Origin: an uncultured Pelagibacteraceae bacterium
GTDB taxonomy: Bacteria > Pseudomonadota > Alphaproteobacteria > Pelagibacterales > Pelagibacteraceae
Length of the DNA: 62,661 nucleotides
Reading direction: 5' to 3'
Assembly: GCA_902591535.1 (NCBI GenBank)
Contig: CACJBA010000005.1
Span: 1-62,661 of the forward strand
The notes beneath the pieces are model-generated. The model searched no databases. It was not told where the DNA came from and saw only the letters and a list, made by a program, of their open reading frames with translations. The position numbers were made by a program, and so were the translations under genes. Below, piece after piece: positions 17,530 to 27,542 of this stretch. Numbering within the stretch: the stretch's first letter is position 1; every line of letters begins with the position of its first letter.

Positions 17530-18798
17530 ATGAAATTAAAAAATAACATAATGGAAATTATGATCTTTGGTGGAGTATTAATTCTGCTTTATTACTCTTC
17601 TGATCCAATTTATCGGTCTGACTCAGGTCGATATTTAAATGGAAGTTTACTGGATCCACCAATGTATTCTTCAATTTTAATTATATTACAAAAATTATTT
17701 GGAAATTTGAAATCAGTTGTAATTTTTCAGACTTTGTTAATTTGTCTTGGTATTATATATTTCGCAAAAACAATATCAAAAATTTTTAAATTAAATACCA
17801 TAATAAAAATTACTATTTCGTTTTTTTTGTTTTTACCAATAATAGAATTTTATGACAATTTATTAACTGAACCTATTTGTTATGCTTTAACTCTTTTATT
17901 TGTAAGTTTTGTTATTAAGTTAATATACAATTTTAATAGTAAAAATCTAATTTTGAGTACAATTTTTGCTTCAGCTTTACTACTAACAAGAAATCAATTT
18001 ATATTTTTATATCCAGTAATCTTATTACTTTTTTTAGGCATTTTTATTCTAAATAATTCTAAGAAAAAAATTGCTAAATCACTAATATTAAGTTTTTTAA
18101 TAATTTTTGTTGTCCATAATTCACTTATATTTCTTAACACTTATGTAAATAAAAATTTTTATGAAAAAAAATATGTAACAGAAAATAATAAATGGACTGA
18201 GTCATTAACATATGTCTCATTAGGACCTTCTTACTTTCTCTTTATTGACGCTATATACATCTCAAACTCAAAAGATGTAAAATTATTTGAAAATGAAAAC
18301 TTACAAAAAACTTTAAGCAAAATTTTCATCGAAATGAATGATAAAAAATCTTTAATTGAACACTATGATGGCAGGGGGCATTTTGCTAAAAGTCTTGCAG
18401 ATATAAGAAATTATTCAGGAGGTTTGTTACTTGAATTAGCTAATCAAGAAAATACAAGTGTTAGTAAGTTAAAAAGAGAAATTTCTGTTACATTAATTTC
18501 TGCAAATTTTGGGAAATATATTAAGCAAATATTTAAAAAATTTTACGATACAACTTGGTTATTTGTATTTATACCTTTTTTTATTTTGATAGCAGCCTTA
18601 ATTGATTTTTTTAAATATAAATCACATTTTTCATTATTTGTAACATTTTTATCAACATTTGTATTAGCTAATCATTTTGTAGTTTATATTTTTGGACGTG
18701 TTCAACCTAGATATTTAATATATTCGGATTTTATATTTTTAGTTTTTATTTTTATATTTTTTATTTTTTTATTTAAAAAAAAAAAAATTCCACATTAA
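17530..18798 (+). CDS. Polytopic membrane protein, possible GT-C transferase
   Basis: A 422-residue protein with about nine hydrophobic segments and a large central hydrophilic domain (roughly 205-320). Early in the sequence it has YRSDSGRYLNG in the first external loop, where GT-C enzymes keep catalytic acidic residues. I do not recognise a specific family. The GtrB-like and GtrA-like genes nearby suggest it could be the serotype-specific partner that uses polyprenyl-linked sugar in the periplasm, by analogy with Gtr cassettes. The gene ends in a 13-A run (18775-18787) coding for the basic tail. Confidence 0.55.
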   Translation: MKLKNNIMEIMIFGGVLILLYYSSDPIYRSDSGRYLNGSLLDPPMYSSILIILQKLFGNLKSVVIFQTLLICLGIIYFAKTISKIFKLNTIIKITISFFLFLPIIEFYDNLLTEPICYALTLLFVSFVIKLIYNFNSKNLILSTIFASALLLTRNQFIFLYPVILLLFLGIFILNNSKKKIAKSLILSFLIIFVVHNSLIFLNTYVNKNFYEKKYVTENNKWTESLTYVSLGPSYFLFIDAIYISNSKDVKLFENENLQKTLSKIFIEMNDKKSLIEHYDGRGHFAKSLADIRNYSGGLLLELANQENTSVSKLKREISVTLISANFGKYIKQIFKKFYDTTWLFVFIPFFILIAALIDFFKYKSHFSLFVTFLSTFVLANHFVVYIFGRVQPRYLIYSDFIFLVFIFIFFIFLFKKKKIPH

Positions 18799-18806
18799 AA
18801 ATTTTT

Positions 18807-19556
18807 TTAACCATATCTTTTAAAGTAATAAGAGTTAAAGCATTTATCAATAAGAGTAAATTTGTTCTTTTTTAAATTAAAAAAAAAAGAGTTTATTTTT
18901 TTTGATCCAAACATGTGATTATGAAGCTCAAAAATAATGTATTGAATATTTTTTATTTGATTTAAATTTTTCAAAAAGTACTCTTCAATACCTTCTCCAT
19001 CAATAATTAATGTATTAAATTTTTTAAAATCTTTTATTTTATTTATATGAATGTTATCAACTTTTTTTAACTTACCTTTCTTGGAATATTGAGATGTAGA
19101 TAAAAAACTATTTCCTAAAAAATATTCACTTGTTTTATTTTGATTTCGTAAAACTAAATTGTTATTATATAAATTAAATTTACAATTATTATCAATCAAA
19201 TTTTTTCTTAAATTCTGTATAATTAATTTATTAATCTCGAAAACTAATATTTTATTTTTAGATTTGTGAAATGCCAATGTAGGAATAAAACCTAAACCAC
19301 CGCCAATTATTATACATTTATTTTTAGCATTGATATAATTTTCAACTAACTTCCTATCATTATATTCATAAGTTTTAAAAAAAAAGGATGAATGTGAGGA
19401 TAATGATATTTTTTTTACATTTAAACTAAATCTAAAAGTTTTATAATAAAATTCTTTAATAAAAAATTTATGAATAAATCCAAAAATTATATTTTTATGA
19501 ATCAAGTAATAAGCTGGAAAAATTATAATTTTTGTAATTTTGTTAAAAACTTTCAT
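18807..19556 (-). CDS. FkbM-family methyltransferase
   Basis: A 249-residue class I methyltransferase. Motif I is IIIGGGLGFIPT at about 78-89, then VFEINK at the end of strand 2. The FkbM-type LIIDGEGIEEYFLKNL block sits near 185-200, followed by IIFELH. FkbM enzymes O-methylate sugars. The start is ATG 19556. It is convergent with the GT-C-like gene (8 bp apart) and divergent from the GT2 at 19718. Confidence 0.75.
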   Translation of the reverse strand: MKVFNKITKIIIFPAYYLIHKNIIFGFIHKFFIKEFYYKTFRFSLNVKKISLSSHSSFFFKTYEYNDRKLVENYINAKNKCIIIGGGLGFIPTLAFHKSKNKILVFEINKLIIQNLRKNLIDNNCKFNLYNNNLVLRNQNKTSEYFLGNSFLSTSQYSKKGKLKKVDNIHINKIKDFKKFNTLIIDGEGIEEYFLKNLNQIKNIQYIIFELHNHMFGSKKINSFFFNLKKNKFTLIDKCFNSYYFKRYG

Positions 19557-19717
19557 GATTTCAGAAAATTTATAACTTAATTTTTTTATTAATATATAAA
19601 ATAATCAATTTAAGTATTTTCTAAATATAACTAAATAAAGGTATTAAAAATACAAGAATTATTCTTTTAATAAAGCTTAGTGTGGATTTATAACATATCT
19701 ACTGTTATAGATTTATT
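19557..19717. promoter_or_regulatory. Divergent promoter spacer
   Basis: 161 bp of AT-rich DNA between the minus-strand FkbM gene and the plus-strand GT2. It probably carries both promoters. No motif stands out. I see no further gene in it. Confidence 0.25.
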
Positions 19718-20608
19718 GTGAATTCAAAAATTAGTTTAATAATTCCTGTTTTTAATGAATGTGATGAGATAGAAAATTTTTTCAATGATTTAAAAAAATG
19801 CAACTTTGATCTAATAAATGAGATAATATTTGTTAACGATTGTTCAACAGATAATTCTTTAAATTTACTTAAAAAAAAAATAAATGAATTTGAAAACTCT
19901 TTATTTAAAATTAAATTTTCATTAGTTAATAATCTTAAAAATAGAGGATATGGTTTTTCAATTAAAAAAGGCGTAAATAATTCAACAAATGAGAGTATTG
20001 CAATTATAGATTTAGATCGTACCTATAAAATCGAAGATTTAAACAACATATCAAACGAATTCATAAATACCTATAAACTTCAATACGATTTAATTGCAGG
20101 TCAAAGAAAAATAGATACTACAAATACGTCTAGATTAAAGATAATAGGAAAAACTTTAATTAATATGATTACAAATTTTTGCTTTAATGAAAAAATAATT
20201 GACTACAATTCTGGATTAAGAGTTTTTAATAAAAATAAATTTATTAAACATAGCCATATGATGTCAGATAGATTCTCTCTTACTACTTCGATGACAATTA
20301 CTTTCTTAAATGAAAATTATGAAACAAAATTTCACAAAATAAGATATGAAGAAAGAATGGGAAAATCTAAGTTAGGGTATAAAGATTTTTTTAAATTTTT
20401 ATATACAATATTTTCATTATTATTTTATTACAAACCTTTCAAAATAATCTTGCCTATATTTGTTCCATTATTTTTTGCTTTTATTTTCTTTTTAATTAAA
20501 GATATTTACTCTAACGATATAACAGATAAAACTGTTCTTTTATTTAATTTTAATTTTTTAACCATTATATTGCTTTTTGTAATTGACAGAATTAATAAAT
20601 TAAAATGA
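19718..20608 (+). CDS. GT2 polyprenyl-phosphate sugar synthase, GtrB-like
   Basis: A 296-residue protein. The N-terminal GT-A domain has SLIIPVFNECDE, FVNDCSTDNS and the metal site IIDLDRTY. The ERMGKSKL and DFFKFL stretch follows, which leads into two C-terminal membrane helices, as in GtrB/DPM-type enzymes. It would load a sugar onto undecaprenyl phosphate at the inner face. The start is GTG with no ribosome site. It is followed 53 bp later by a GtrA-like flippase candidate, the classic pair for periplasmic glycan side-branching. Confidence 0.8.
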   Translation: MNSKISLIIPVFNECDEIENFFNDLKKCNFDLINEIIFVNDCSTDNSLNLLKKKINEFENSLFKIKFSLVNNLKNRGYGFSIKKGVNNSTNESIAIIDLDRTYKIEDLNNISNEFINTYKLQYDLIAGQRKIDTTNTSRLKIIGKTLINMITNFCFNEKIIDYNSGLRVFNKNKFIKHSHMMSDRFSLTTSMTITFLNENYETKFHKIRYEERMGKSKLGYKDFFKFLYTIFSLLFYYKPFKIILPIFVPLFFAFIFFLIKDIYSNDITDKTVLLFNFNFLTIILLFVIDRINKLK

Positions 20609-20661
20609 ATATTAAATACTTATCATTAATTAATAATTTCAATTATTAAAAAATAAAATAT

Positions 20662-21045
20662 TTGATAAAATTTTTATATAAATACGGTCTAATTTCTATA
20701 CTCAGCTTTTTAATATCAAATATATTATTTTATTTTTTTGAAAAAATATTCAATCCATCAATTGCTTCTTTAATCACCATTATCATTATTTTTATGGTAA
20801 ATACCCAACTACTTTTCAAAGCAAAATTATTTAATAAGAATAAAAAAAACTATTATAAATTATTAACTTTATCAATCTCATTTAGAGTTTTCGAATATTT
20901 ATTATTCAATATATTATACTTATTTATTTTAACAGATCTTAAAACTAACTATATTTTTTTTATTACTTTAGTAATTGGATTTTTATTAAAATTTGTTGTT
21001 TATTATAAAAGTTCATTAGATGAAAAAAATATTGAATCTAAATAA
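20662..21045 (+). CDS. GtrA-like flippase protein
   Basis: A 127-residue protein with four hydrophobic helices, the size and spacing of GtrA family proteins. The N-terminal FLYKYGLISILSFLISN segment and the short basic loop after helix 3 fit. GtrA is thought to flip polyprenyl-phosphate-glucose across the inner membrane. The start is TTG 20662, the only plausible one. It pairs with the GtrB-like gene upstream and overlaps the convergent GT4 by 8 bp. Confidence 0.65.
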   Translation: MIKFLYKYGLISILSFLISNILFYFFEKIFNPSIASLITIIIIFMVNTQLLFKAKLFNKNKKNYYKLLTLSISFRVFEYLLFNILYLFILTDLKTNYIFFITLVIGFLLKFVVYYKSSLDEKNIESK

Positions 21046-22150
21046 ATAAATTAACTATATCCTCATATTGCTTAAAAACTTTTTTAATATCATTTTTTTT
21101 AATTGAAATCTTTAAGTCTTCAAAATTAAATTTAGTTTGAAGTAAATTAGATATTTTTTTTTTAAAATCATTAACGTCGAGATTTTCTACGAGATATCCA
21201 TTTACTCCATTTTTTATAATTTCACGAGGTCCACCTGGGCAGTCAAATGATACAACGGGGGTATTCAATGCAATAGACTCGATCAATACATTTGGGTAAC
21301 CTTCATAAATTGATGTAAGCAAAGTTGCATTTGCATATAAATAATATGGAATTATATCTTTACGAAAGCCTTCAAAATCAACTCTACTTGCTACATTAAA
21401 ATCATGCGCTTTTTGTCTAAGTTCTTTTTCTAAACTACCTTTTCCAACAATCTTAAGACGTAAGTGTGGAAATTTATTTGCTATTCCAGCAAAAACTTCG
21501 ATAGCTATATGAAATGCTTTTTGTTTTTCTAAACGTCCAACGCATAACAAATAGTCTTTTTTTTTTATAAAATTTAGATTATTTTTTTTTATATAATTTA
21601 ATATATGTAAAGATAATGGATTATAAATTGTACTTGAAGTACGATGAAGTTTTGGAAAATATGAAATCAAATCGTTGCGCATAGCGTCACATTGATTTAC
21701 AATATGATCCGTCTTATGATAAAAGTATTTTATCAGATTTCTTACTACATATCGTGTCCAAAAATTTTGTTGTCTAAATTTTTTTATTTTAATGGACAAG
21801 GTATTTATATTTCTTGAAATAATTTTAATATTTAGTCGAAATATAAAACGTAAAATAACTAATAAGACAGCTAATTCATAATTAAATACCAAAATTATTT
21901 TTGTTTTTTTTTTATATATATATTTTAGTAAAGCTAGAGCGCAATAACGTGCATGGTTAACATTTAAAACAATTAAATTTACCTTGTCTGATAAACGACC
22001 TAAGTAGACTTCTTCATGCAAGTTAAGTACAACTAAATCAACCTGCCAGTTATTATTGGCAAAACTATTAGCTATACTTACACAAACACTTTCAGAGCCT
22101 CCGCCGCTCAATGAGCTAATAAATAAAGTAATTTTTTTTTTTGAATTCAA
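21038..22150 (-). CDS. GT4 glycosyltransferase
   Basis: A 370-residue GT-B protein beginning ITLFISSLSGGGSESVCVSIA, the phosphate-loop-like opening of GT4 enzymes (glycine run at about 15-17). It has the donor-site LLCVGRLEKQKAF and the acidic EGYPNVLIE motif, then a PGGPREII loop. It is cytoplasmic and extends the lipid-linked glycan. It lies 15 bp after the asparagine synthase gene on the same strand, so it may transfer the amidated uronic acid or its precursor. It ends in an 8-bp antisense overlap with the GtrA-like gene. Confidence 0.88.
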   Translation of the reverse strand: MNSKKKITLFISSLSGGGSESVCVSIANSFANNNWQVDLVVLNLHEEVYLGRLSDKVNLIVLNVNHARYCALALLKYIYKKKTKIILVFNYELAVLLVILRFIFRLNIKIISRNINTLSIKIKKFRQQNFWTRYVVRNLIKYFYHKTDHIVNQCDAMRNDLISYFPKLHRTSSTIYNPLSLHILNYIKKNNLNFIKKKDYLLCVGRLEKQKAFHIAIEVFAGIANKFPHLRLKIVGKGSLEKELRQKAHDFNVASRVDFEGFRKDIIPYYLYANATLLTSIYEGYPNVLIESIALNTPVVSFDCPGGPREIIKNGVNGYLVENLDVNDFKKKISNLLQTKFNFEDLKISIKKNDIKKVFKQYEDIVNLFI

Positions 22151-22165
22151 TTTAAGAGTTTTTAA

Positions 22166-24119
22166 TTAATTGTTTTCGTCTCTCCATGCTTGGAACATTA
22201 ACACATTCCATAAATCATAAAGCAATTTATTTTTATTAGAAATGTAATCCTCCCACTTTTCCCTAATTAATTTTGGGTTAAAGAACCCTTCGTCTGATAA
22301 TTTTTTCTCATTTAGTAAATTTTCTGCCCATTCTCTAAGTGGCCCTCTTAACCAATCATTTAGGGGTATTCCAAAACCCATTTTAGGTCGTTCAGTTAAA
22401 TCTTCAGGGACATAATTTTTTAAAATTTTTCTTAGGATCCACTTAGTTTTTCCATTTCGAAATTTTAGAGAATAAGGTATTTTCCAAGAATACTCTATTA
22501 ACCTATGGTCAAGAAATGGAACCCTAGTCTCAATTGATGACGCCATAGAGGTTCTATCTACTTTCACAAGAATATCATTTGGCAAATAAGTTATTTGATC
22601 TAAAGCCATCATTATCTGATGATTATTTAAATTTGGAAGTTTTGGTCTAAATTTTGTTAAAAAAGTTCCAGGTTCTTTACTTCTTCTTACCGCATCTGTA
22701 GGATTTTGCCAGTGTGATGAAAGAACATAATAAAGATCTGATAGAGTTTTTGCCTCTAGGGCATTAATACTTTTAATTTTATACCCTTGGCTAGCATACT
22801 CATTTAAATTTGGTAATAAATTTAACAACATATTCAAATTATCCTGAGATAGCGATCTAATTCCATTTGCTAAAACTTTTCTTACTGATCTTGGAATCAT
22901 ATTAAATTTATTTGACCAATTGTTTGTTGAATTATATCTATTATATCCACAGAATAACTCATCGCCTCCATCGCCCGAAAGAGAAACTTTTATCTTTTTT
23001 TTTGCAAGTTGTGAGAGTAAAAATGATGGAATTTGTGAATTATCTGAAAATGGTTCATCATGTATATTGGGTAATTTAGGTATTACTTCCATGGCTGTTT
23101 TGGGTGAAAAATAAAGTTCTGTATGATCTGTACCAAGATGTTTTGCTATTTTTTTTGCATACCGAGCCTCATTAAAATCATCTTTACTAAAACCTATTGT
23201 AAAAGTTTTAATTGGCTTATTAGATTGTGATTGCATCAAAGATACAATTGTAGAAGAGTCTATTCCACCAGAAAGAAAAGCTCCTGTTGGTACATCAGAT
23301 ATCATTTGTTGTTTTACAGATAATTTTAATTTTTCTTCAAGATCATTTTGTATTTCAAGTCCATCTAGTGCCAATTGATTTTTGTTTCCATCAATGGCGG
23401 ATTTTATTAACGACCAATAACTTACAATTTTTGGGAGTAAGCCTTTTTTTAAATCACTTTCTTTTAGTTGCAAATAATGTCCAGGTAACAATTTATAAAT
23501 ATTTTTATAAATTGAGTAGGGATCAGGAATATAATTATGTCGTAATTGAAGAGCAATCGCATCACGATTAATTTCTCCCCTAAACTCAGGATGTGTTTTC
23601 AATGCCTTAAGCTCAGAACCAAAAAGAAAAACTTTATTTACACCTTTTCCTTGCCATCCATAATAAAGTGGTTTTTCACCCATTCGATCTCTTACCAAAG
23701 TTAATGTTCGATTTTTCTTATCCCAGATTGCAAAAGCAAACATGCCAACAGTTTTATTCAATGTTTCTCTTATTCCAAAAAATTCTATTGCCTCTAATAG
23801 TGTTTCGGTATCAGTACCACTTTTCCATTTGATATTTGATTTAATACCCTCAATTTCCTTCCTTATTTCTAGATGATTATAAATTTCACCATTATATGTT
23901 ATGATAAATCTTCCCGAATGAGAAATCATAGGTTGATCACCTGCTTTTGTTAAATCCAATATTGATAATCTTTGATGACCAAAAATAATACCTGAATTTT
24001 TATCTTGCCAAACTTTACTACGCTCTGGGCCCCTATGAGAAAGGCTTGAATTCATTTTTAATATTACATTATTAAAAGTTGATGAATTTTTTGAGTAAAA
24101 AACCTGAAATACCACACAT
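22166..24119 (-). CDS. asnB: Asparagine synthase, glutamine-hydrolysing; N-terminal frameshift
   Basis: An AsnB/WbpS-like protein of about 650 residues. The class II glutaminase domain has LSHRGPE, GHQRLSILDL and YNGEIYNH. The synthetase domain has LSGGIDSS (PP-loop) and SGDGGDELFCGY. In polysaccharide loci this family amidates uronic acids. The ATG at 24119 reads MCGISGF with the catalytic Cys2, then hits a stop after 15 codons. The rest of the protein is in another frame, reachable from GTG 24115 but lacking the Cys. Removing one T from the T6 run (24097-24102) restores one continuous protein, MCGISGFYSKNSS onward. So this is a one-base frameshift: real, phase-variable, or a sequencing error. 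Confidence 0.88.
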
Positions 24120-24172
24120 ATTTTTTATAACTCTCTAATCTTTATTAATAAGAAATTTAATTTTAATTTAAA

Positions 24173-24994
24173 TTAAAGCATTAGTTTTTTAATTTCAGAG
24201 CCTCCATTTATATCCTCTATTAATTTAAATTTACCTTTTTTTTTAATAAAAAAACTTGCAGTATTTTTTTTTGAGTTATTTGGTGTTCTATTAATCAAGA
24301 TAATAGAATTTTCTTTTGAAATTTTTTTTAAATTTAAAATGGCTTTTTTTATTTTATCCTCTGAAAAATAAGAATAATTTAAAAGGTTTGAAACTCGGAT
24401 TACATCAAAAAAATTAAAGTATTTTTTATCAATATTAAAAATATCTTGTTCATGAAATTTTAGTTCATTTATTTTATTTATATTTGGAACTAATAATTTT
24501 GATTTTTTAAATTTAACATTAATTAAATCAAATAAATATGCTTTGTTAAACAAACTGGGAAGGGTTTTTTGCATTAATTGAAATAAAAAAAAATATCTAT
24601 ATCTCAAACATTTTTTATTATATTCAACCATGAGTAGTTCATTTTTTGAACTATATAAAAAAATAAACTTTCCAATTTGGTATATCGTTATATTTATCTT
24701 TTTATCAAATCCATAAATTTCTTTAATTTTGTCTTTATTTAAATCAGACAATAGTTCTAATGTTGATTGGCCAGATGAAACAGCAAAATCACATACAACA
24801 ATTTTTTTAGAGAAATATTTCTTAATATATTTCTTTAATATTATATTGACATCAACCATTCTATTATAAGATGTGGTCATAAATGTTGAATCTACTCTTA
24901 ATAAAGAGAAAATTTTTTTCATCATTTTTTCATTTATATTTTTTTGTAAAATAAAATAACTATAAATGTCGGTAAAATTATTTTGTTTTTTCAT
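24173..24994 (-). CDS. Probable SAM-dependent methyltransferase
   Basis: A 273-residue protein with a Rossmann-type motif I (VVCDFAVSSGQSTLELL) near 66-82, an acidic residue at the end of the next strand (YGFDKK), and a motif-IV-like FFDVIRVSNLLNYSYF near 195-210. The hydrophobic insert between strands 2 and 3 is unusual. Divergence is high, so the target is unknown. It overlaps the upstream GT2 by 17 bp, implying co-translation with a glycosyltransferase. Confidence 0.6.
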   Translation of the reverse strand: MKKQNNFTDIYSYFILQKNINEKMMKKIFSLLRVDSTFMTTSYNRMVDVNIILKKYIKKYFSKKIVVCDFAVSSGQSTLELLSDLNKDKIKEIYGFDKKINITIYQIGKFIFLYSSKNELLMVEYNKKCLRYRYFFLFQLMQKTLPSLFNKAYLFDLINVKFKKSKLLVPNINKINELKFHEQDIFNIDKKYFNFFDVIRVSNLLNYSYFSEDKIKKAILNLKKISKENSIILINRTPNNSKKNTASFFIKKKGKFKLIEDINGGSEIKKLML

Positions 24995-25895
24995 TTTTTT
25001 TAAAAATAATAATAATAGTTTTTAATATTGATCTAATTTTTAAATTAATTCCACCATGTTTTAATACAAAGATAAAATCTTTTCTTGCTTTTGAATAATT
25101 ATTATTCAAAGCATTAAAGCTGCCTGACATATATCTCAACTTTACCTCTAAATCTAATTTTTGTTTATTGTCTAATAATTGTATAAATTCTGTTACGGCA
25201 TGTCGATGAGGAATTGATAAATCTCTTTTTTGAGAACTATTTTCGTGAACCAAGTAAAAACCCAGTTTTCTTTTTATATATTTAAATTGATTAGTTATTT
25301 CTGCAATCCGTAACCAAGTGTTAAAATCCTCTGAAGCAACTAAGTTTTTATCTTCACTAATTCCACCAATTTTATTAAGCATATCTTTTCGCACTATAAC
25401 TGATGAATTTCCAATAGCATTTCCTTTTTCAATTTCACCAATTAGCAGATCATTTAATATGGGTTTATTTAACTTTCGACCTATAATTTTTTTTCTATTG
25501 AGAAAATTTTTTGATTTATCATATTTAATTTCTAAATCATGATATATAAAATCAACCTTTTCATCTATATTTTTAAGACAAATTTCAAGTTTATCTTTTA
25601 ACCACCAATCGTCTGAGTCTAAAAAAGCAATCCATTCTCCTTTAGCAACATTAATACCAAGATTTCTAGATTTTGCTATAATGCCATAATTAGAAATTTT
25701 AAAATATTGAATTCTGGAATCTTTAAATTTATCTATTACTTGATTTGTTTCATCGCTTGATTGATTATCAACAACTATTGCCTCCCAATTACTATATGTT
25801 TGATGAATAACAGAATCCAAAGCTTTTCCTAGGAATTTAGCATGATTATATGTAGGTATTATAACTGATACAAGTGGTCGCGATTCTGAGTTCAA
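24978..25895 (-). CDS. GT2 glycosyltransferase
   Basis: A 305-residue GT-A enzyme. VSVIIPTYNHAKFLGKAL opens the fold, VVDNQSSDET is the nucleotide-binding strand end, and the metal-binding triad is in IAFLDSDDWW. A GNSSVIVRKD acceptor loop and an ASEDFNTWLRI base region follow, as in WbbL/WfgS-type enzymes. It is cytoplasmic. It heads a pair with the methyltransferase at 24173. Confidence 0.9.
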   Translation of the reverse strand: MNSESRPLVSVIIPTYNHAKFLGKALDSVIHQTYSNWEAIVVDNQSSDETNQVIDKFKDSRIQYFKISNYGIIAKSRNLGINVAKGEWIAFLDSDDWWLKDKLEICLKNIDEKVDFIYHDLEIKYDKSKNFLNRKKIIGRKLNKPILNDLLIGEIEKGNAIGNSSVIVRKDMLNKIGGISEDKNLVASEDFNTWLRIAEITNQFKYIKRKLGFYLVHENSSQKRDLSIPHRHAVTEFIQLLDNKQKLDLEVKLRYMSGSFNALNNNYSKARKDFIFVLKHGGINLKIRSILKTIIIIFKKNEKTK

Positions 25896-25938
25896 TATTC
25901 AGCCTTTTTTGGTTGTTAAATTTTTTACATACATAATC

Positions 25939-26829
25939 TTAATTATTTTTCTTGAAATATTTTAATATTTGATCAATTTCAAAGTAAATCTTTTTGTTGC
26001 TATATTTAAATTTCAAATATTTATTTGAATATATTTTAAAGATTTTTGAATACTTAAAATTTTTTATTTTGACTTGTACATTTAATTTAAATAATAATTT
26101 AAGTCTGTTCTGAATTATATAAGCTATTTCATTAAGATATAAATTTTTGTATGAAACATTTTCAATTGAATTATAAAATAAATTTTTCTTAATTATTGAA
26201 CTTATTACATAAAGAAATATTTGTGATGGAATAAAAGTTCTTTGAATAGAACCATTGTTAATTAAAATTTTTTTTTTTTGAAACGCGCTAAAGCACAAAC
26301 TATGAATTAAATTACTATCAATATCTCTTACATTATTAAGTTTATTAAATCCAAAAACATTTCCCATTCTTAGTATTGTAAAGTTTTTTTTATGATTAGA
26401 AAATTTTGTTAAAATTATTTTTTCTGAGTTATAGTGTAATTTTGAATAACAATTATTTAAATTTACTCTAGAATTAACTAAAATATCTTTTTTTCCATAA
26501 TCTTTGTAAACTTGCATTGAAGACAAGTAAATCAACTTTATATTATTAGCCAAGCATAAATCACAGATACTTGATGTTATTCGATTTTTTGTTTGTATCA
26601 ATTTTTTATCTTTTTTTAATTGATTTTGATTTGGTCCTGCTAGATGAATAATTACATCATAATTTTTTAAAATATTTAAATTTTTTTTAAATGAAGAAAA
26701 ATTTATATAATTCTTGTCATTTTTTTTTCTTGAAAAAAAAATATAATTATTTTTTTTTTTATTATTTTGATTTTTAATTAATGAAGCTAAATAACCGTTA
26801 CCTCCAAAGACAGCTATTCTTGGCATCAT
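25939..26829 (-). CDS. SDR reductase/epimerase for CDP-deoxyhexose
   Basis: A 296-residue extended SDR with IAVFGGNGYLAS at the N-terminus and the DVIIHLAGPNQNQ strand. It is translationally coupled to rfbF by an ATGA overlap at 26826-26829. Its place in an rfbF/rfbG/cupin set suggests the last step, reduction at C4 of the CDP-4-keto-6-deoxyhexose. The expected Tyr-x3-Lys is altered. In the aligned stretch NNCYSKLHYNSEK the Tyr four residues before the SKL lysine is Asn, though YNSEK might substitute. The gene carries 11- and 12-T runs on the plus strand. Confidence 0.65.
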   Translation of the reverse strand: MMPRIAVFGGNGYLASLIKNQNNKKKNNYIFFSRKKNDKNYINFSSFKKNLNILKNYDVIIHLAGPNQNQLKKDKKLIQTKNRITSSICDLCLANNIKLIYLSSMQVYKDYGKKDILVNSRVNLNNCYSKLHYNSEKIILTKFSNHKKNFTILRMGNVFGFNKLNNVRDIDSNLIHSLCFSAFQKKKILINNGSIQRTFIPSQIFLYVISSIIKKNLFYNSIENVSYKNLYLNEIAYIIQNRLKLLFKLNVQVKIKNFKYSKIFKIYSNKYLKFKYSNKKIYFEIDQILKYFKKNN

Positions 26830-27521
26830 TTAAGCCATGGAGATTTTTTTGTTTTTATCATAGTGTCTAATACCTTTTTATCTCTTACTGTGTCCATACA
26901 AAACCAAAAACCATTATGTTTATATGCTGCTAAATTTTTTGTTTTAACAGCTTTTTTCAAAGGAGACCTTTCAAGCATAACATTTTTATTTCCAATTAAT
27001 TTTAAGAATTCAGGCTCAACCACAAAGTAACCTCCATTTATCCTGCCTTTTTGTAATTGCGGTTTTTCATCAAAACGAGCAACCAAATTATTTAATAATG
27101 TCAATTCACCAAACCTAGCTGGTGGATGAACAGCTGTTAATGTAATTTTTTTTCTATTTTTTTTATGAAAATTTAATAATTTTTTTAAATTTACATTCGA
27201 GAGCCCATCGCCATAAGTTAGCATAAATGTATCTTTTAAATAATTTGATAATCTTTTTAATCTTGAGCCCGTTAATGTTTCGATACCAGTATTAATGACA
27301 TTTATTTTTGCAGAAATTTTTTTTTTTTTAAAATAATTTTTTATTATCCTGTGTTTATAACCGCTTGCTATTATAAAATCATTGAATCCAAATTTTATAT
27401 AATAATTAATTATATGTTCTAAAATTGGCTTTGATCCAATTTTGATCATAGGTTTTGGTAAAATTTTCGTATATTCAGAAATTCTTGAGCCCTTTCCTCC
27501 TGCTAAAATAACTACTTTCAT
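26826..27521 (-). CDS. rfbF: Glucose-1-phosphate cytidylyltransferase
   Basis: A 231-residue nucleotidyltransferase with LAGGKGSRISEYTKILPKPM at the N-terminus (signature loop). It also has the RfbF-specific TLTAVHPPARFGEL, GGYFVVEPEF and a C-terminal GFWFCMDTVRDK. It makes CDP-glucose from CTP and glucose-1-phosphate, the first step to CDP-6-deoxyhexoses. It is a little shorter than the usual 255-260 residues. It sits between the cupin (21 bp upstream) and the SDR it overlaps. Confidence 0.9.
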   Translation of the reverse strand: MKVVILAGGKGSRISEYTKILPKPMIKIGSKPILEHIINYYIKFGFNDFIIASGYKHRIIKNYFKKKKISAKINVINTGIETLTGSRLKRLSNYLKDTFMLTYGDGLSNVNLKKLLNFHKKNRKKITLTAVHPPARFGELTLLNNLVARFDEKPQLQKGRINGGYFVVEPEFLKLIGNKNVMLERSPLKKAVKTKNLAAYKHNGFWFCMDTVRDKKVLDTMIKTKKSPWLK

Positions 27522-27542
27522 ATATAATTTATTAAACTTTAC

